This document shows positions 25,970-35,097 of a DNA stretch of 64,000 bases, one piece after another (the first letter of the stretch is position 1; every line of letters begins with the position of its first letter). The DNA comes from JADLEX01 sp964586775 (lineage in GTDB: Bacteria; Lernaellota; Lernaellaia; JACKCT01), in NCBI GenBank assembly GCA_964586775.1, contig CAZPJD010000030.1, positions 1-64,000 on the forward strand. Direction: 5' to 3'. Under the pieces are notes generated by a model, which was not told the DNA's origin, ran no database searches, and saw only the letters and a program-made list of their open reading frames with translations. The translations under genes were made by a program, and so were the position numbers.

Positions 25970-27109
25970 ATGCCGAGCGAAACCGCGCAGGCTGCGAAGC
26001 GCAATGAGGACACGGCGCATTTCGAGCGCGCGGACGATTCCGCGCGCAGGTTGCTGAGTCTTGTGCGCCGGGAGTCGCCGCTCGCGTCGCCCGCCGTACA
26101 ACTTCGAGCGCTCGCCGGCGTGAGCGCCGTGGACGCCGACGGGCGCGACGCGGACTTCGAACAATCGCTGGCGGTGATTGGTCAATCGCCGCTGACGCCC
26201 GCGCCGCTCGAAGTCTTCCAGATCAATGTCGGACGCCTGTGCAACATGACGTGCCGCCATTGTCACGTCGATGCCGGGCCGGATCGCACGAGCGAGGTGA
26301 TGGATCGCGAGACGATCGACGCCTGCCTTGCGGCGCTCGACCGCACCGAATGCCACACGGTCGATATTACCGGAGGCGCGCCGGAGCTGAATCCGCATTT
26401 CCGCCATCTTGTTGGTGAGTGCGTCCGGCGCGGCAAGCACGTGATCGACCGATGCAATCTCACGATCCTGCTCCAACCTGGTTACCGGGACTTGCCCGAG
26501 TGGCTCGCCGAGCGCGGCGTCGAGGTCGTGTGTTCGCTTCCGCACGTGCGTCGATCGGGAACCGACTCGCAGCGCGGCACGGGGACCTTCGAGCGATCGA
26601 TCGAGGCGCTGCGCCTTTTGAACGAAGCGGGTTACGGCCACGGCGATCCGCGTCGCGTGCTGACGCTCATGGCCAATCCCATCGGGGCGTTTCTCGCGCC
26701 GCCGCAGGCGTCGATGGAACGCGAGTGGAAGACCGAACTCGCAAGAAACTACGATGTGCGTTTTGACCGCCTCATCGCTCTCAACAACATGCCGATCTCG
26801 CGTTTTCTGGAATGGCTCATCGAATCCGAAAACCTGAACAGCTACATGAAGCGGTTGGTGTCGGCGTTCAATCCGGCGACGATCGACGGACTGATGTGTC
26901 GCAACACCATCTCGGTTTCGTGGGACGGCCGCGTCTTCGACTGCGACTTCAACCAGATGCTCGACCTCGAGTCGGCCGCGCCGGGGCGGTTCGCGCACAT
27001 CCGCGACTTCGATCCCGTCGCCTTTGCCTTCCGGCGAATCGTTACGGCGCGGCACTGCTACGGTTGCACCGCCGGGTGCGGAAGCTCGTGCGGGGGCGCG
27101 ACCGCGTGA
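25970..27109 (+). CDS. arsS: Arsenosugar biosynthesis radical SAM protein ArsS
   Basis: The 379-residue protein has its [4Fe-4S] motif CNMTCRHC at 91-98 and the long family segments VDAGPDRTSEVM, DITGGAPELNPHFR and NRCNLT-like DRCNLTILL. The C-terminal auxiliary region reads SVSWDGRVFDCDFNQML and HCYGCTAGCGSSC. This layout is that of ArsS, which attaches a 5'-deoxyadenosyl group to dimethylarsenite. ATG 25970 or GTG 25967 may start it; AAGGA lies just upstream. An arsM methyltransferase, the expected supplier of methylated arsenic, is not in the window. Confidence 0.93.
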   Translation: MPSETAQAAKRNEDTAHFERADDSARRLLSLVRRESPLASPAVQLRALAGVSAVDADGRDADFEQSLAVIGQSPLTPAPLEVFQINVGRLCNMTCRHCHVDAGPDRTSEVMDRETIDACLAALDRTECHTVDITGGAPELNPHFRHLVGECVRRGKHVIDRCNLTILLQPGYRDLPEWLAERGVEVVCSLPHVRRSGTDSQRGTGTFERSIEALRLLNEAGYGHGDPRRVLTLMANPIGAFLAPPQASMEREWKTELARNYDVRFDRLIALNNMPISRFLEWLIESENLNSYMKRLVSAFNPATIDGLMCRNTISVSWDGRVFDCDFNQMLDLESAAPGRFAHIRDFDPVAFAFRRIVTARHCYGCTAGCGSSCGGATA

Positions 27110-28344
27110 TCAGCCGCGCGACGCATCTGGCGCTGGCCCTCGTGTTTTTCGCCACGGGCTTCGTTGCGCCGATCCCCGCCCGGGGCGACGAGGGCACGGT
27201 CGGTTGGACCGCGCGCCCCGTCGGGGAGTTCGCCGCGCGTTGGCGCGGAAACTGGACTCCTTGGTACGAGAGCTGGCACGAGCGACACCATCGGCAGGGC
27301 GAAAGTCATTTCGAATTCGATCGGGCGATCATCGGCGTGGCGGCGGAAGACGGCGAGCGAATCGACTCGCGTATCGCGTTCGTCGCCGAGTCCGAGACCG
27401 CGACCGAGTTCACGGGCGAACGTCTGCCTTGGGGCGAGCGGGACGAGGAGAGGACGGTCGTGCGGCCCATTGCGGCGTGGGCGGGCGTGACGTGGTACCC
27501 CGCGATTCGAACCGAGGCCGGGGTCGTGCCGACGGGGTGGATTGCCTTCGCGAACGAAACCTATCGACGTCGATTCGTCGAAAAGACGGGCTATGAACTT
27601 TGGCTCTACCGCCGCGCGCCGCTGCGTAAGGGCTTCGTCGCCACGGAGGACCGGGCCGAGATTCGCCCGGTGAGCGTTCCCGAAGGCCGCCCCGTGGAGT
27701 CGGATGTCGGGATCGCGGTGGGCGGGGAATCGCCATTCGGCTACCTCGGCTACCGCGCGGGCATCTATGCGGGCGAGGGGTTACGCGAATATGAACGGGG
27801 GCTGGGTTCGGCCGCGGATTTGCGCGTGACGCTCGCGCCGTTTGCGCGGATCGACAAACTCGCCGGGCTCACCTTGAGCGGTTACGCATGGGGCGAAGAG
27901 ATCGACGCCGAAGCGGGCGAAACCCTCGCGCGCCTTTCGGCCATGGCGCACTACCGGGGCGTGCGCGCCGACGGCCGGCGCATCGACGTCGCCTTCGAGG
28001 CGCACAATCAGTTTTATGAACCGCATGACGACGCGGTCGGCGAGAAAATCCACGCCTCGCTGTTTTCGATGTGGTGCGACATCGACGTCGCGCGACGCAC
28101 CGCGTTCATCGGGCGCTACGACCACTTCGACCCCGATCGCCGGAACGGACTTTCGGGGAGCGGATATCGCGACGAACGTTCGATGTTCCTGCTCGGCGCG
28201 GCCTATGACTTGAGCGATGCGCTTTCGATCGCGTTCGACATGCGTTTCGTGAGTCACCGGGCCGAGATCTTCACAGCGGATGGCGAGACGCGAATTCCCA
28301 AGCCCGAGGCGCTGCCCTACGCGCAAATCGGAATGGCGTTTTAG
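27106..28344 (+). CDS. Secreted beta-rich, porin-like protein coupled to arsS
   Basis: A GTG start overlaps the arsS stop as GTGA, so the two are translated together. The 412-residue protein has a signal peptide (about 1-25, cleaved near PARG), then a beta-rich body with alternating aromatic residues and an end typical of outer membrane barrels (LGAAYDLSDALSIAFDMRF, then a final Phe). There is no lipobox. It could be an outer membrane channel or barrel that exports or imports the arsenic compound; that is inferred only from its coupling. Coding is sure, function is not. Confidence 0.65.
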   Translation: MISRATHLALALVFFATGFVAPIPARGDEGTVGWTARPVGEFAARWRGNWTPWYESWHERHHRQGESHFEFDRAIIGVAAEDGERIDSRIAFVAESETATEFTGERLPWGERDEERTVVRPIAAWAGVTWYPAIRTEAGVVPTGWIAFANETYRRRFVEKTGYELWLYRRAPLRKGFVATEDRAEIRPVSVPEGRPVESDVGIAVGGESPFGYLGYRAGIYAGEGLREYERGLGSAADLRVTLAPFARIDKLAGLTLSGYAWGEEIDAEAGETLARLSAMAHYRGVRADGRRIDVAFEAHNQFYEPHDDAVGEKIHASLFSMWCDIDVARRTAFIGRYDHFDPDRRNGLSGSGYRDERSMFLLGAAYDLSDALSIAFDMRFVSHRAEIFTADGETRIPKPEALPYAQIGMAF

Positions 28345-28354
28345 TCGCGGGGCC

Positions 28355-29851
28355 TTAGCAGCCGCAAGAACCGGCGTCGTCGCCCTCGGAAGATTCGCCC
28401 GCGTCGCTCGCGTCATCCGCGCTTGGCGTCGCGTCGTCATCGGCGTCGTCATCGCCGATCGCGTCGTCGTCATCAGCCGCGCTGTCATCGTCCGCAGCGT
28501 CGTCATCCGTCGCGTCGTCATCCGTCACGTCATCGTCGGTCACGTCGTCGTCGGTGTCGTCATCCGGCGCGTCGTCGTCCGTGTCGTCGTCGCCCTCGAC
28601 AAACAACTCCTCGAAATCGTACCAGACGTGATTGCTGGCCGGGTCGTTGTCGAAGTCGGACCACAGCGACAACCCGACGCGAAGCTGCTCGGGCAGGAAG
28701 ATCATCGAGTAGAACGTGACGTTGATCTGCGGAACGCCGGCGTTTCGGTCGAGGAAGTCCCACAAGTTCGCCACGCTTGCCGCGTGCCCATACGTCTCAT
28801 TGATGAGCTTTTCGTCGAAGACGTAGCGGATCTGGTGGAAGGTCTGCCGGACGGGCAGCAGCTTGTCCTCCCAGTTGAGCGACAACTGCATGTCGGGCGC
28901 GAGGTTCGGGTCGTCCGCGGGAAACCGCGACGCGCGTATGAGGTTGTTGATCTCCAAAACGGCCGAGGGCGGATTCGTTCGATTCGCGGGTCCAAAAGCC
29001 TGGAGGATCGCGGGAGCGTATTGGCGGACGCCTTCGAAATGCTCGTGGATGTCGAAGATATCGTTCTTGCCGTCGTCGTTTCCGTCGGCCGCCGCGAGCG
29101 CTTTTCGCGTTTCGTGAATGCCGAGCACGATGCCCGGATCGAGGTTCATATTCGCGCGGTCGATGACGATCGAACCCCGGTTGACGAAGAGCCCGACGCC
29201 CGACTCGTTGAGCCCTGCCATCACGCCGAGAAAGCCCGGGAAGACCACGGAGACATACCGCTGACGGTCGGGATCGGACGGCTCGTACGCGACGACGAGG
29301 CCGTGCGTCCCCGCGAAATGCAGCGTCGTTTCGTCACCCACGAGCACGAAATCGCTATTATGTGCGACGGCCATCTGCCCGCCGATTGCCGGATCGTCCG
29401 CCGTGGCGTCGCCCCACGCGGCCCAGGTGGCGCATTGCAGCCCGGCGAGTTCGCGAAGCGCGGTGAAGGCGACGATGTCCCCCGCGTTCAGGTCGCGACC
29501 GAGCGACGGGACGTACGTGTCGGCCCCGGCGTCGATCAAGCCGTCGAACATCCCCTGCGCCTCGTCCAAAAGTTCGGGATCGAGGTCGAAGGTGTCGAAG
29601 ATGAACGCGCGCTCGTCGTTGAACTTCTGTGTCGTGTACATGGGCCCGGGCAGGCCGTATACGCCCATGATGTCGACAATCTCCTGCCCGAGCAGGAAGC
29701 CGTGCGCGTATCCCATCTCGTAGTCGGTGCCCCAGACGTGCAGGACGCGCTGACCCTTGTCCGTCGAACGCAGCGATCCGTTCACGGCCGGAGACTCGGC
29801 CGGGAGCGCGGCGATCAGCAGCAAGGCGAGAACGGCGACGCGAAGCTTCAA
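28355..29851 (-). CDS. C45/phospholipase B-like Ntn hydrolase with acidic C-terminal tail
   Basis: The 498-residue protein has a cleavable signal peptide (about 1-22). The body resembles C45 peptidase/phospholipase-B-like Ntn hydrolases: GYAHGFLLG (47-55), a candidate nucleophile Cys140 in GLQCATWAAWGD and VAHNSDF (His164, Asn165, Asp167). Residues from about 415 to 483 are almost entirely Asp with Ala and Thr, and the protein stops with GSCGC. A Cys at the very C-terminus after an acidic spacer looks like a sorting or lipidation tail rather than a catalytic domain. Substrate may be an amide; unresolved. Confidence 0.7.
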   Translation of the reverse strand: MKLRVAVLALLLIAALPAESPAVNGSLRSTDKGQRVLHVWGTDYEMGYAHGFLLGQEIVDIMGVYGLPGPMYTTQKFNDERAFIFDTFDLDPELLDEAQGMFDGLIDAGADTYVPSLGRDLNAGDIVAFTALRELAGLQCATWAAWGDATADDPAIGGQMAVAHNSDFVLVGDETTLHFAGTHGLVVAYEPSDPDRQRYVSVVFPGFLGVMAGLNESGVGLFVNRGSIVIDRANMNLDPGIVLGIHETRKALAAADGNDDGKNDIFDIHEHFEGVRQYAPAILQAFGPANRTNPPSAVLEINNLIRASRFPADDPNLAPDMQLSLNWEDKLLPVRQTFHQIRYVFDEKLINETYGHAASVANLWDFLDRNAGVPQINVTFYSMIFLPEQLRVGLSLWSDFDNDPASNHVWYDFEELFVEGDDDTDDDAPDDDTDDDVTDDDVTDDDATDDDAADDDSAADDDDAIGDDDADDDATPSADDASDAGESSEGDDAGSCGC

Positions 29852-29918
29852 ACCGAGCCTTCCATATCAAGAGCGTGCACAGTTTAACAAGATCCAGCGC
29901 GCAGGACCATGAAGCACG

Positions 29919-31247
29919 TCAGGATTCGGTGATATACATCCAGTTTACGCACATCTCGTCGTGCGTTCCCTCGCCGTAGACGGTGGTGTCCGTTTCGCCC
30001 GACGTGTCGTATCCGCAGGTCAGGCGAAGCGTATCCCCGCCGCGCATCTCGATTGGCTCCGAGTACATGGCGAAGGCGTGCCAGTGGAAATCCCAACGAG
30101 GAACGTCCACCAAGCAGCTCGAATCGCCGCCGCGAATCAGCTCGAGGTGCTGCGTCGCCCCGAGCAGGTGCATGTGGGGGACGACGCCCCACAGCTTCAC
30201 ATCCGGCACCTCCCCGGGGATCGTGTACTCGTAGGTCTGCTCGATCAGGTCCTCGCCGGGCGGCAGATTGAGGTCGAAGTTCGAAAGCGTGTAGATCACG
30301 CCCTCCCGCTCCACCGATTCCTCGAGCGTGAGATCCATGCGGGTGCGGTCGGGTAGGGCGCCGTTTTCGAGGTTGTAGTGCACCTGCAGGATCACGCCGA
30401 GGTCGGCTACGATCCGCAGCCCCGAGTTGTCGGGCAGCGTCTGCGCACCCATCCCGGGGAACCACAGGCCCATGAAGTGCGCGTCGCCCACGCCCGGCCC
30501 GCCAAAACAGCGGTAGCCCGGCCCGGGCTCGGCCACGTCGTTTGCGATCCCCATCGCGAGTTCGTCGTAGGTCAGGATGCGGTAAAGCGCGACGTGATGC
30601 ACCACGCGCGGCTCGCCGGGGACGATTTGATAAGCGGTCGCGAATCGGTCAGCGGGAAGGTCTGGACGCAAAACGAAACACCGATACTCGTCGTCGGCGT
30701 GTTCACCTTCGCCCTGCGGCAAGTAGTCCGCGCCGATGTCGAGGGAGAGGTCCACTCGGTCCAGCGTCGGCGGTGTCGCCGGTTCGCCGGGGTCCGACCA
30801 CTCTCCCTCCCAGGAACCCGCATCCACCCACGCGCCGATGGTTTCGATTTCGTCGTCCGCGAGCCACAGAGCGTTGGAATACGTGTTGCACTCGCCGGAA
30901 TTGTCGAGATTCCACGGCGGCATTTCGCGATCCGCGGTCGCCGATTTGATCGACGCGGCGTGCGGCAGCACCTCGTCATACGTGCCGAGCGGCATCGGGG
31001 CGATTCCGCCATCCACGTGGCAGGAGAGGCAGTTTTTCGTCAGGATCGGTGCGACGTCTTGCCAATAGGTCGGCGCACCGAGGGGCGGGCCGGTGGTGTC
31101 GTCGTCCGCCTGGCCATCGTCATCGTCCGGTTCGCTCGAAGCGTCGGAGTCGTCATCGTCCCCCGATTCGCACGAGCCTCCGGCAACCGCACAGACAAAC
31201 GTCGTGGCAAGGATCAGAATGGCATATCGATCCGGGGCGCTTCGCAC
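29919..31247 (-). CDS. Secreted haem c / copper type II monooxygenase-like protein
   Basis: The 442-residue protein has an N-terminal signal and an acidic tract (DDDD at about 30-33 and 41-44); the lipobox near Cys26 is weak. A single CxxCH (CLSCH, 73-77) marks a cytochrome c-like segment. The rest is like peptidylglycine/dopamine monooxygenases: VVHHVALY (His217, His218), QVHYNL (His290), PHMHLLG (His358, His360) and THDEMCV (Met432). That supplies both copper sites. GTG 31247 follows GAGGAA. It may hydroxylate an unknown substrate in the periplasm; such fusions occur in deltaproteobacterial and planctomycete genomes. Confidence 0.8.
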   Translation of the reverse strand: MRSAPDRYAILILATTFVCAVAGGSCESGDDDDSDASSEPDDDDGQADDDTTGPPLGAPTYWQDVAPILTKNCLSCHVDGGIAPMPLGTYDEVLPHAASIKSATADREMPPWNLDNSGECNTYSNALWLADDEIETIGAWVDAGSWEGEWSDPGEPATPPTLDRVDLSLDIGADYLPQGEGEHADDEYRCFVLRPDLPADRFATAYQIVPGEPRVVHHVALYRILTYDELAMGIANDVAEPGPGYRCFGGPGVGDAHFMGLWFPGMGAQTLPDNSGLRIVADLGVILQVHYNLENGALPDRTRMDLTLEESVEREGVIYTLSNFDLNLPPGEDLIEQTYEYTIPGEVPDVKLWGVVPHMHLLGATQHLELIRGGDSSCLVDVPRWDFHWHAFAMYSEPIEMRGGDTLRLTCGYDTSGETDTTVYGEGTHDEMCVNWMYITES

Positions 31248-31393
31248 GTCGGTTCCTCAACGCATGAACATCGAATGAGCCCTGTTTAGGGCAGGCGACG
31301 CGGTGGGTCAATCGAAGCGGCGGCGTCGAGCCGACCGTGCTTGCCAGTGAGCGGGCGAATGGCTTAGATTTCCCCACTTACGGATTGGGACCG

Positions 31394-32089
31394 ATGGACG
31401 AATCGACGCCGCTCGCCCGAAGCGCCGACCGCGCCGCCGGCGGCGTGTTCGTGACCTTCGAGGGAACGGAAGGAACGGGAAAAACGACGCAGATCCGGCG
31501 CGCCGCCGAGTGGTGGCGGTCGCGCGGTCGCGACGTGACGTTGACTCGGGAGCCGGGCGGCTGCCCGATCGCAGACGAGATTCGCGCGATCCTGCTGGCG
31601 TCGAAGAACGCGGGGCTCGCGCCCGACGCGGAGCTGTACTTGATCTGGGCGGCGCGGGCGCAGCACGTGGCCGAGGTCGTCGGGCCCGCGCTCGCGGCCG
31701 GGCGCGTTGTGCTGTGTGATCGGTTCGGCGACGCGACCGAGGCATATCAAGGCTTCGCGCGCGACTTGGGAACGGAACGGGTGCGTCACGGCAACCGCGA
31801 GGCCGCCGGCGGGATCGTGCCCGATTTGACGCTGCTGTTCGACATAGACGCCGACGCGGCGGTGGCGCGTGCGCGAAGCCGCGCGGCCGGAATCGCCGAT
31901 CGGGCGAAGCGCGAGGATCGGTTCGAGCGGGAGGCGCTGGAGTTCCACCGCCGCGTGCGGGAGGGGTATCTGGCGATCGCGAAACGGGAGCCGGAACGCG
32001 TGCGTGTGATCGATGCCACGGGCGACGAGGAGACGGTGGGCAAACGGATGATCGAGGTGTTGCGGAGCGTGTTTGGAGCGAGGCGATGA
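31394..32089 (+). CDS. tmk: Thymidylate kinase
   Basis: The 231-residue protein has P-loop EGTEGTGKTTQ (near 20-30), the TREPGG segment, DRFGDATEAYQG and the LID region (RAAGIADRAKREDRFE). ATG 31394 is preferred; a longer in-frame start at 31337 adds residues unlike the family. It converts dTMP to dTDP. The stop overlaps the holB start as ATGA. tmk-holB-ricT is a conserved bacterial order. Confidence 0.96.
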   Translation: MDESTPLARSADRAAGGVFVTFEGTEGTGKTTQIRRAAEWWRSRGRDVTLTREPGGCPIADEIRAILLASKNAGLAPDAELYLIWAARAQHVAEVVGPALAAGRVVLCDRFGDATEAYQGFARDLGTERVRHGNREAAGGIVPDLTLLFDIDADAAVARARSRAAGIADRAKREDRFEREALEFHRRVREGYLAIAKREPERVRVIDATGDEETVGKRMIEVLRSVFGARR

Positions 32090-33096
32090 GCATCGAATCC
32101 GTTGCGTCGCTCGGCGACGTGCTGGGGCACGACCGCGCGCTCGATCAACTCCGCCGGGCCGTTTCGTCGGGCCGCGTTGCGCACGCGTACCTGTTTCTCG
32201 GACCGGAGGGCGTCGGCAAGACGATGGCGGCCCTTGCCTTTGCCGCGGAATTGCTCGCCACGAACCGCGACGCCGAAAAGGTTCGGCGCAAGATCGTCGA
32301 TGGCAACCACCCCGACCTGCAGGTGCTGGAACCCGAGGGCCGCTTCATCAAGAAGGCCGCGATTGACGCGCTGGTGCAAAAGCTCTCTTACGCGCCTTAC
32401 GAGGCCGAATGGAAGGTGAATCTGATCCTGCAGGCCGAGACGATGAACCCGGCCGCGGCGAACGCGCTACTGAAAACGCTCGAGGAACCTGGTCGCAACA
32501 TCGTTTTTCTGCTCGTCACGAGCGCGCCGCAGCAGCTTCTGCCCACGGTGCTCTCGCGTTGCCAAAAGGTCGTTTTCGGCCCGCTCGACGCCGACCTGAT
32601 CGAGCGCGTGCTCGTTGAACGTGGGCGTGAACCGGACGATGCGCGGATCATCGCCCGTGTTTGCGACGGCAGCCTCGGTCGCGCGCTCGGCATGGAGCCG
32701 GGGCCGCTGCGCGAGGAGCGCCACGAACTGGGCGAGCGCTTCTACCGACTCGCGTCGGGCGGTGACGGCGACGTCGCGCGTTTCGCGGAGTCGGTCACGC
32801 AGTGGCCGTCGGGACCCGAGGACGCGCTGGAATTGGTGAAGGTGTTTTTGGCCGATGCCGTGCGGACGAGCACCCTCGCCGACACGCGCCGCGTCGTGCA
32901 TCCCGATCTGGAGACCGAGGCGCGCGCGTTCGCATCCCGATACGACGCCCGTGCGCTCGGCTCGAAAATCCGCAGCGTGACTTACGCGCAACGGCTGCTT
33001 CAACGAAACGCGAATGCGCCGCTCGCCGTGCAGGCGCTGATGGTCGACATTCTTACGCCGAGGGCGACGGACTTCGCCCGAACGATTCCACGATGA
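32086..33096 (+). CDS. holB: DNA polymerase III delta-prime subunit
   Basis: The 336-residue protein has an AAA+ fold with Walker A GPEGVGKT (about 39-46), sensor segments LKTLEEPGRNIVFLLVTS and the SRC motif (LSRCQKVVF). It loads the sliding clamp with the other delta subunits. The four-Cys zinc module common between the P-loop and the HPDL motif in this family is absent; LLATNRDAEKVRRKIVDG is in its place. The start and stop both overlap neighbours as ATGA. Confidence 0.95.
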   Translation: MSIESVASLGDVLGHDRALDQLRRAVSSGRVAHAYLFLGPEGVGKTMAALAFAAELLATNRDAEKVRRKIVDGNHPDLQVLEPEGRFIKKAAIDALVQKLSYAPYEAEWKVNLILQAETMNPAAANALLKTLEEPGRNIVFLLVTSAPQQLLPTVLSRCQKVVFGPLDADLIERVLVERGREPDDARIIARVCDGSLGRALGMEPGPLREERHELGERFYRLASGGDGDVARFAESVTQWPSGPEDALELVKVFLADAVRTSTLADTRRVVHPDLETEARAFASRYDARALGSKIRSVTYAQRLLQRNANAPLAVQALMVDILTPRATDFARTIPR

Positions 33097-34046
33097 CGCA
33101 AATCCTGACCGTGAAGTTTCCGGGCAGCAACCGCCCGGTGGAGTACGACAGCGCCGACCACGCGCCCAAACCGGGCGACTGGTTGGTCGTCGAAGCCGAG
33201 AAGGGCCCCGCGCTCGCACGGGTTCACGACGAGTCGAAACCCTTTGAGGGCCCGCCGCGAAAGTTCCCGCGCGTGCTGCGCCGGGCGACGGACGGCGATC
33301 TGGTCGCGAACGAGAAGGTTCGCGATCAGGAAAAGCTCGCGTTCTTCCACGCCAAACAGGCGATCACCCGACGCAACCTGCCGATGAAGCTGATTTCCGT
33401 GGAGAGCGTCTTCGACGGAAGCAAGACGGTCTTTTATTTCACGAGCGAGGAGCGCGTCGATTTCCGAGACCTCGTACGCGAACTCGCCCAGCGCTTCCGC
33501 ACCCGCATCGAAATGATGCAGATCGGCGTGCGCGACGCGGCGCGCAAGCTCGGCGGCTACGACGTGTGCGGGCGCGAACTGTGCTGCTCGAAGTTCCTCA
33601 CGGGATTCGAGCCGGTCACGATCAAGATGGCCAAGGACCAAAACCTCGCGATGAACCCGTCGAAGGTGTCGGGGGTTTGCGGGCGGCTCAAGTGCTGCCT
33701 GCGTTTCGAGCATGAGGTCTACACGAGTTTCAGTCGCGGTCTGCCCAAGGTCGGCAAGCGTTGCGAGACGTCCGACGGGCGCGCGGGGCGCGTGAATCGG
33801 CACGATCCCATCCAGGGCGTGGTGCTCGTGCGCCTCGAAGGAACCGACGAGATCCTGCCATTCCCGCCGGAGGAGATCCGCCGGATCACGCCGCGCAACG
33901 ACGAGGCGAAGCGCGCCGGCGAGGCGCACCAGTGGACGCCCGTCGCGATGGAGCAGCCCGCCCCCGCCGCCGAGGAGGAGTTGGTGGAATCGGGTGACGA
34001 CGACGTGGTCGGCGCCGACGAGGATCTGTCGAAGCTCGAGGATTGA
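33093..34046 (+). CDS. ricT: PSP1/RicT-like protein
   Basis: The 317-residue protein has the PSP1 C-terminal domain with its two Cys-rich motifs (CGRELCC and CGRLKCC). Lysine- and arginine-rich segments around MKLISVESVFDGSKTVFYF and RIEMMQIGVRDAARKLGG are typical. It ends with an acidic tail. Start ATG 33093 overlaps the holB stop. In Bacillus this family (YaaT) forms an Fe-S complex that assists RNase Y; whether it does so here is inference. Confidence 0.9.
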   Translation: MTQILTVKFPGSNRPVEYDSADHAPKPGDWLVVEAEKGPALARVHDESKPFEGPPRKFPRVLRRATDGDLVANEKVRDQEKLAFFHAKQAITRRNLPMKLISVESVFDGSKTVFYFTSEERVDFRDLVRELAQRFRTRIEMMQIGVRDAARKLGGYDVCGRELCCSKFLTGFEPVTIKMAKDQNLAMNPSKVSGVCGRLKCCLRFEHEVYTSFSRGLPKVGKRCETSDGRAGRVNRHDPIQGVVLVRLEGTDEILPFPPEEIRRITPRNDEAKRAGEAHQWTPVAMEQPAPAAEEELVESGDDDVVGADEDLSKLED

Positions 34047-34176
34047 TCGGCCGCCGGCTCGACCCGACGCGATTCGGCGACCGGCAATTTCGACGTTCAT
34101 CTCTTGTTTTTCCAATCGGTCCGACTAGAGTGAGTTTTCGCGGAGCGCTCTTCCGCGAAATAGCTTTGGGGTCGTT

Positions 34177-35082
34177 GTGCGTGTGGTGAAAGCGGTGCCT
34201 CAGGGGCAGCGCAAACCGGATGAGTTCGATGCCGGAACGCTCGACCTGCGTGTGGGCGAGACGGTGATCGTGGACGCGGAGCGAGGTCCGACGCTCGCCC
34301 GCGTGAGCGAAGTCGCCGCGGATGTGGACTCCGACGCCACGCTACCCAAGGTCATCAAATCGGCCGGCTCCGAGGATATCACCCGGGCTCGTCACAACGA
34401 GGAGCGCGCGCGCGAGGCCCTCGGCGTATGCCGCACGGCGGCGGCCCGGCGAAATCTCGCGATGAAACTCGTCGATGTCGAGGCGGCTTGCGACGGAAGC
34501 CGCATCACGTTCTTCTTCACCGCCGAGGCCCGCGTCGATTTTCGCGAGCTGGTGCGCGAACTCGCGGGCCGGTACCGAACGCGCATCGAGATGCTGCAGA
34601 TCGGCGTGCGCGACGCGGCCAAGAAGCTCACGGGCGCGGGGGTATGCGGGCGCGAATTGTGCTGCGCCATGTTCCTCGGCAACTTCGCGACCGTCTCGAT
34701 CAAGATGGCCAAGGACCAGTGCCTCGCCCTCAACGACGCCAAGGTCTCCGGCGTGTGCGGTCGTCTCAAGTGCTGCCTGCGCTACGAGCATGACTTTTAT
34801 TGCTCGTTCTCCAAGGGGCTCCCCAAGGTCGGCAAGCGCTGCCACACGCCGCAGGGCATCGGCCGCGTCACACGCCACGATCCCATCGGGGGCAAGGTGC
34901 TCGTCGTGCTCGACGAAGGGCGCGAAACGCCATTCGAACCCGGCGAGGTGCGCCGATTCGACGCGCAAGGTGGCCAAGGGGCGCCGACTGTGGTAGACGA
35001 GGCGCCCGATGAAATCGACGGGGTTTCGGACGACGCGGCATCCGACGAGACGCCCGACCCGTCGCCGAACGACGTGAACTGA
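34177..35082 (+). CDS. Second PSP1/RicT-like protein
   Basis: The 301-residue protein is a paralogue of the preceding gene, with the same motifs (CGRELCC, CGRLKCC, MKLVDVEAACDGSRITFFF). The start is GTG 34177, with GGGG upstream. The N-terminal 80 residues differ from the first copy and there is a separate acidic C-terminal tail. Two adjacent PSP1 genes are unusual; subunits of a hetero-complex are a reasonable guess. The gene is followed by smpB after 15 bases. Confidence 0.85.
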   Translation: MRVVKAVPQGQRKPDEFDAGTLDLRVGETVIVDAERGPTLARVSEVAADVDSDATLPKVIKSAGSEDITRARHNEERAREALGVCRTAAARRNLAMKLVDVEAACDGSRITFFFTAEARVDFRELVRELAGRYRTRIEMLQIGVRDAAKKLTGAGVCGRELCCAMFLGNFATVSIKMAKDQCLALNDAKVSGVCGRLKCCLRYEHDFYCSFSKGLPKVGKRCHTPQGIGRVTRHDPIGGKVLVVLDEGRETPFEPGEVRRFDAQGGQGAPTVVDEAPDEIDGVSDDAASDETPDPSPNDVN

Positions 35083-35097
35083 CGTCACGATCCGAAC

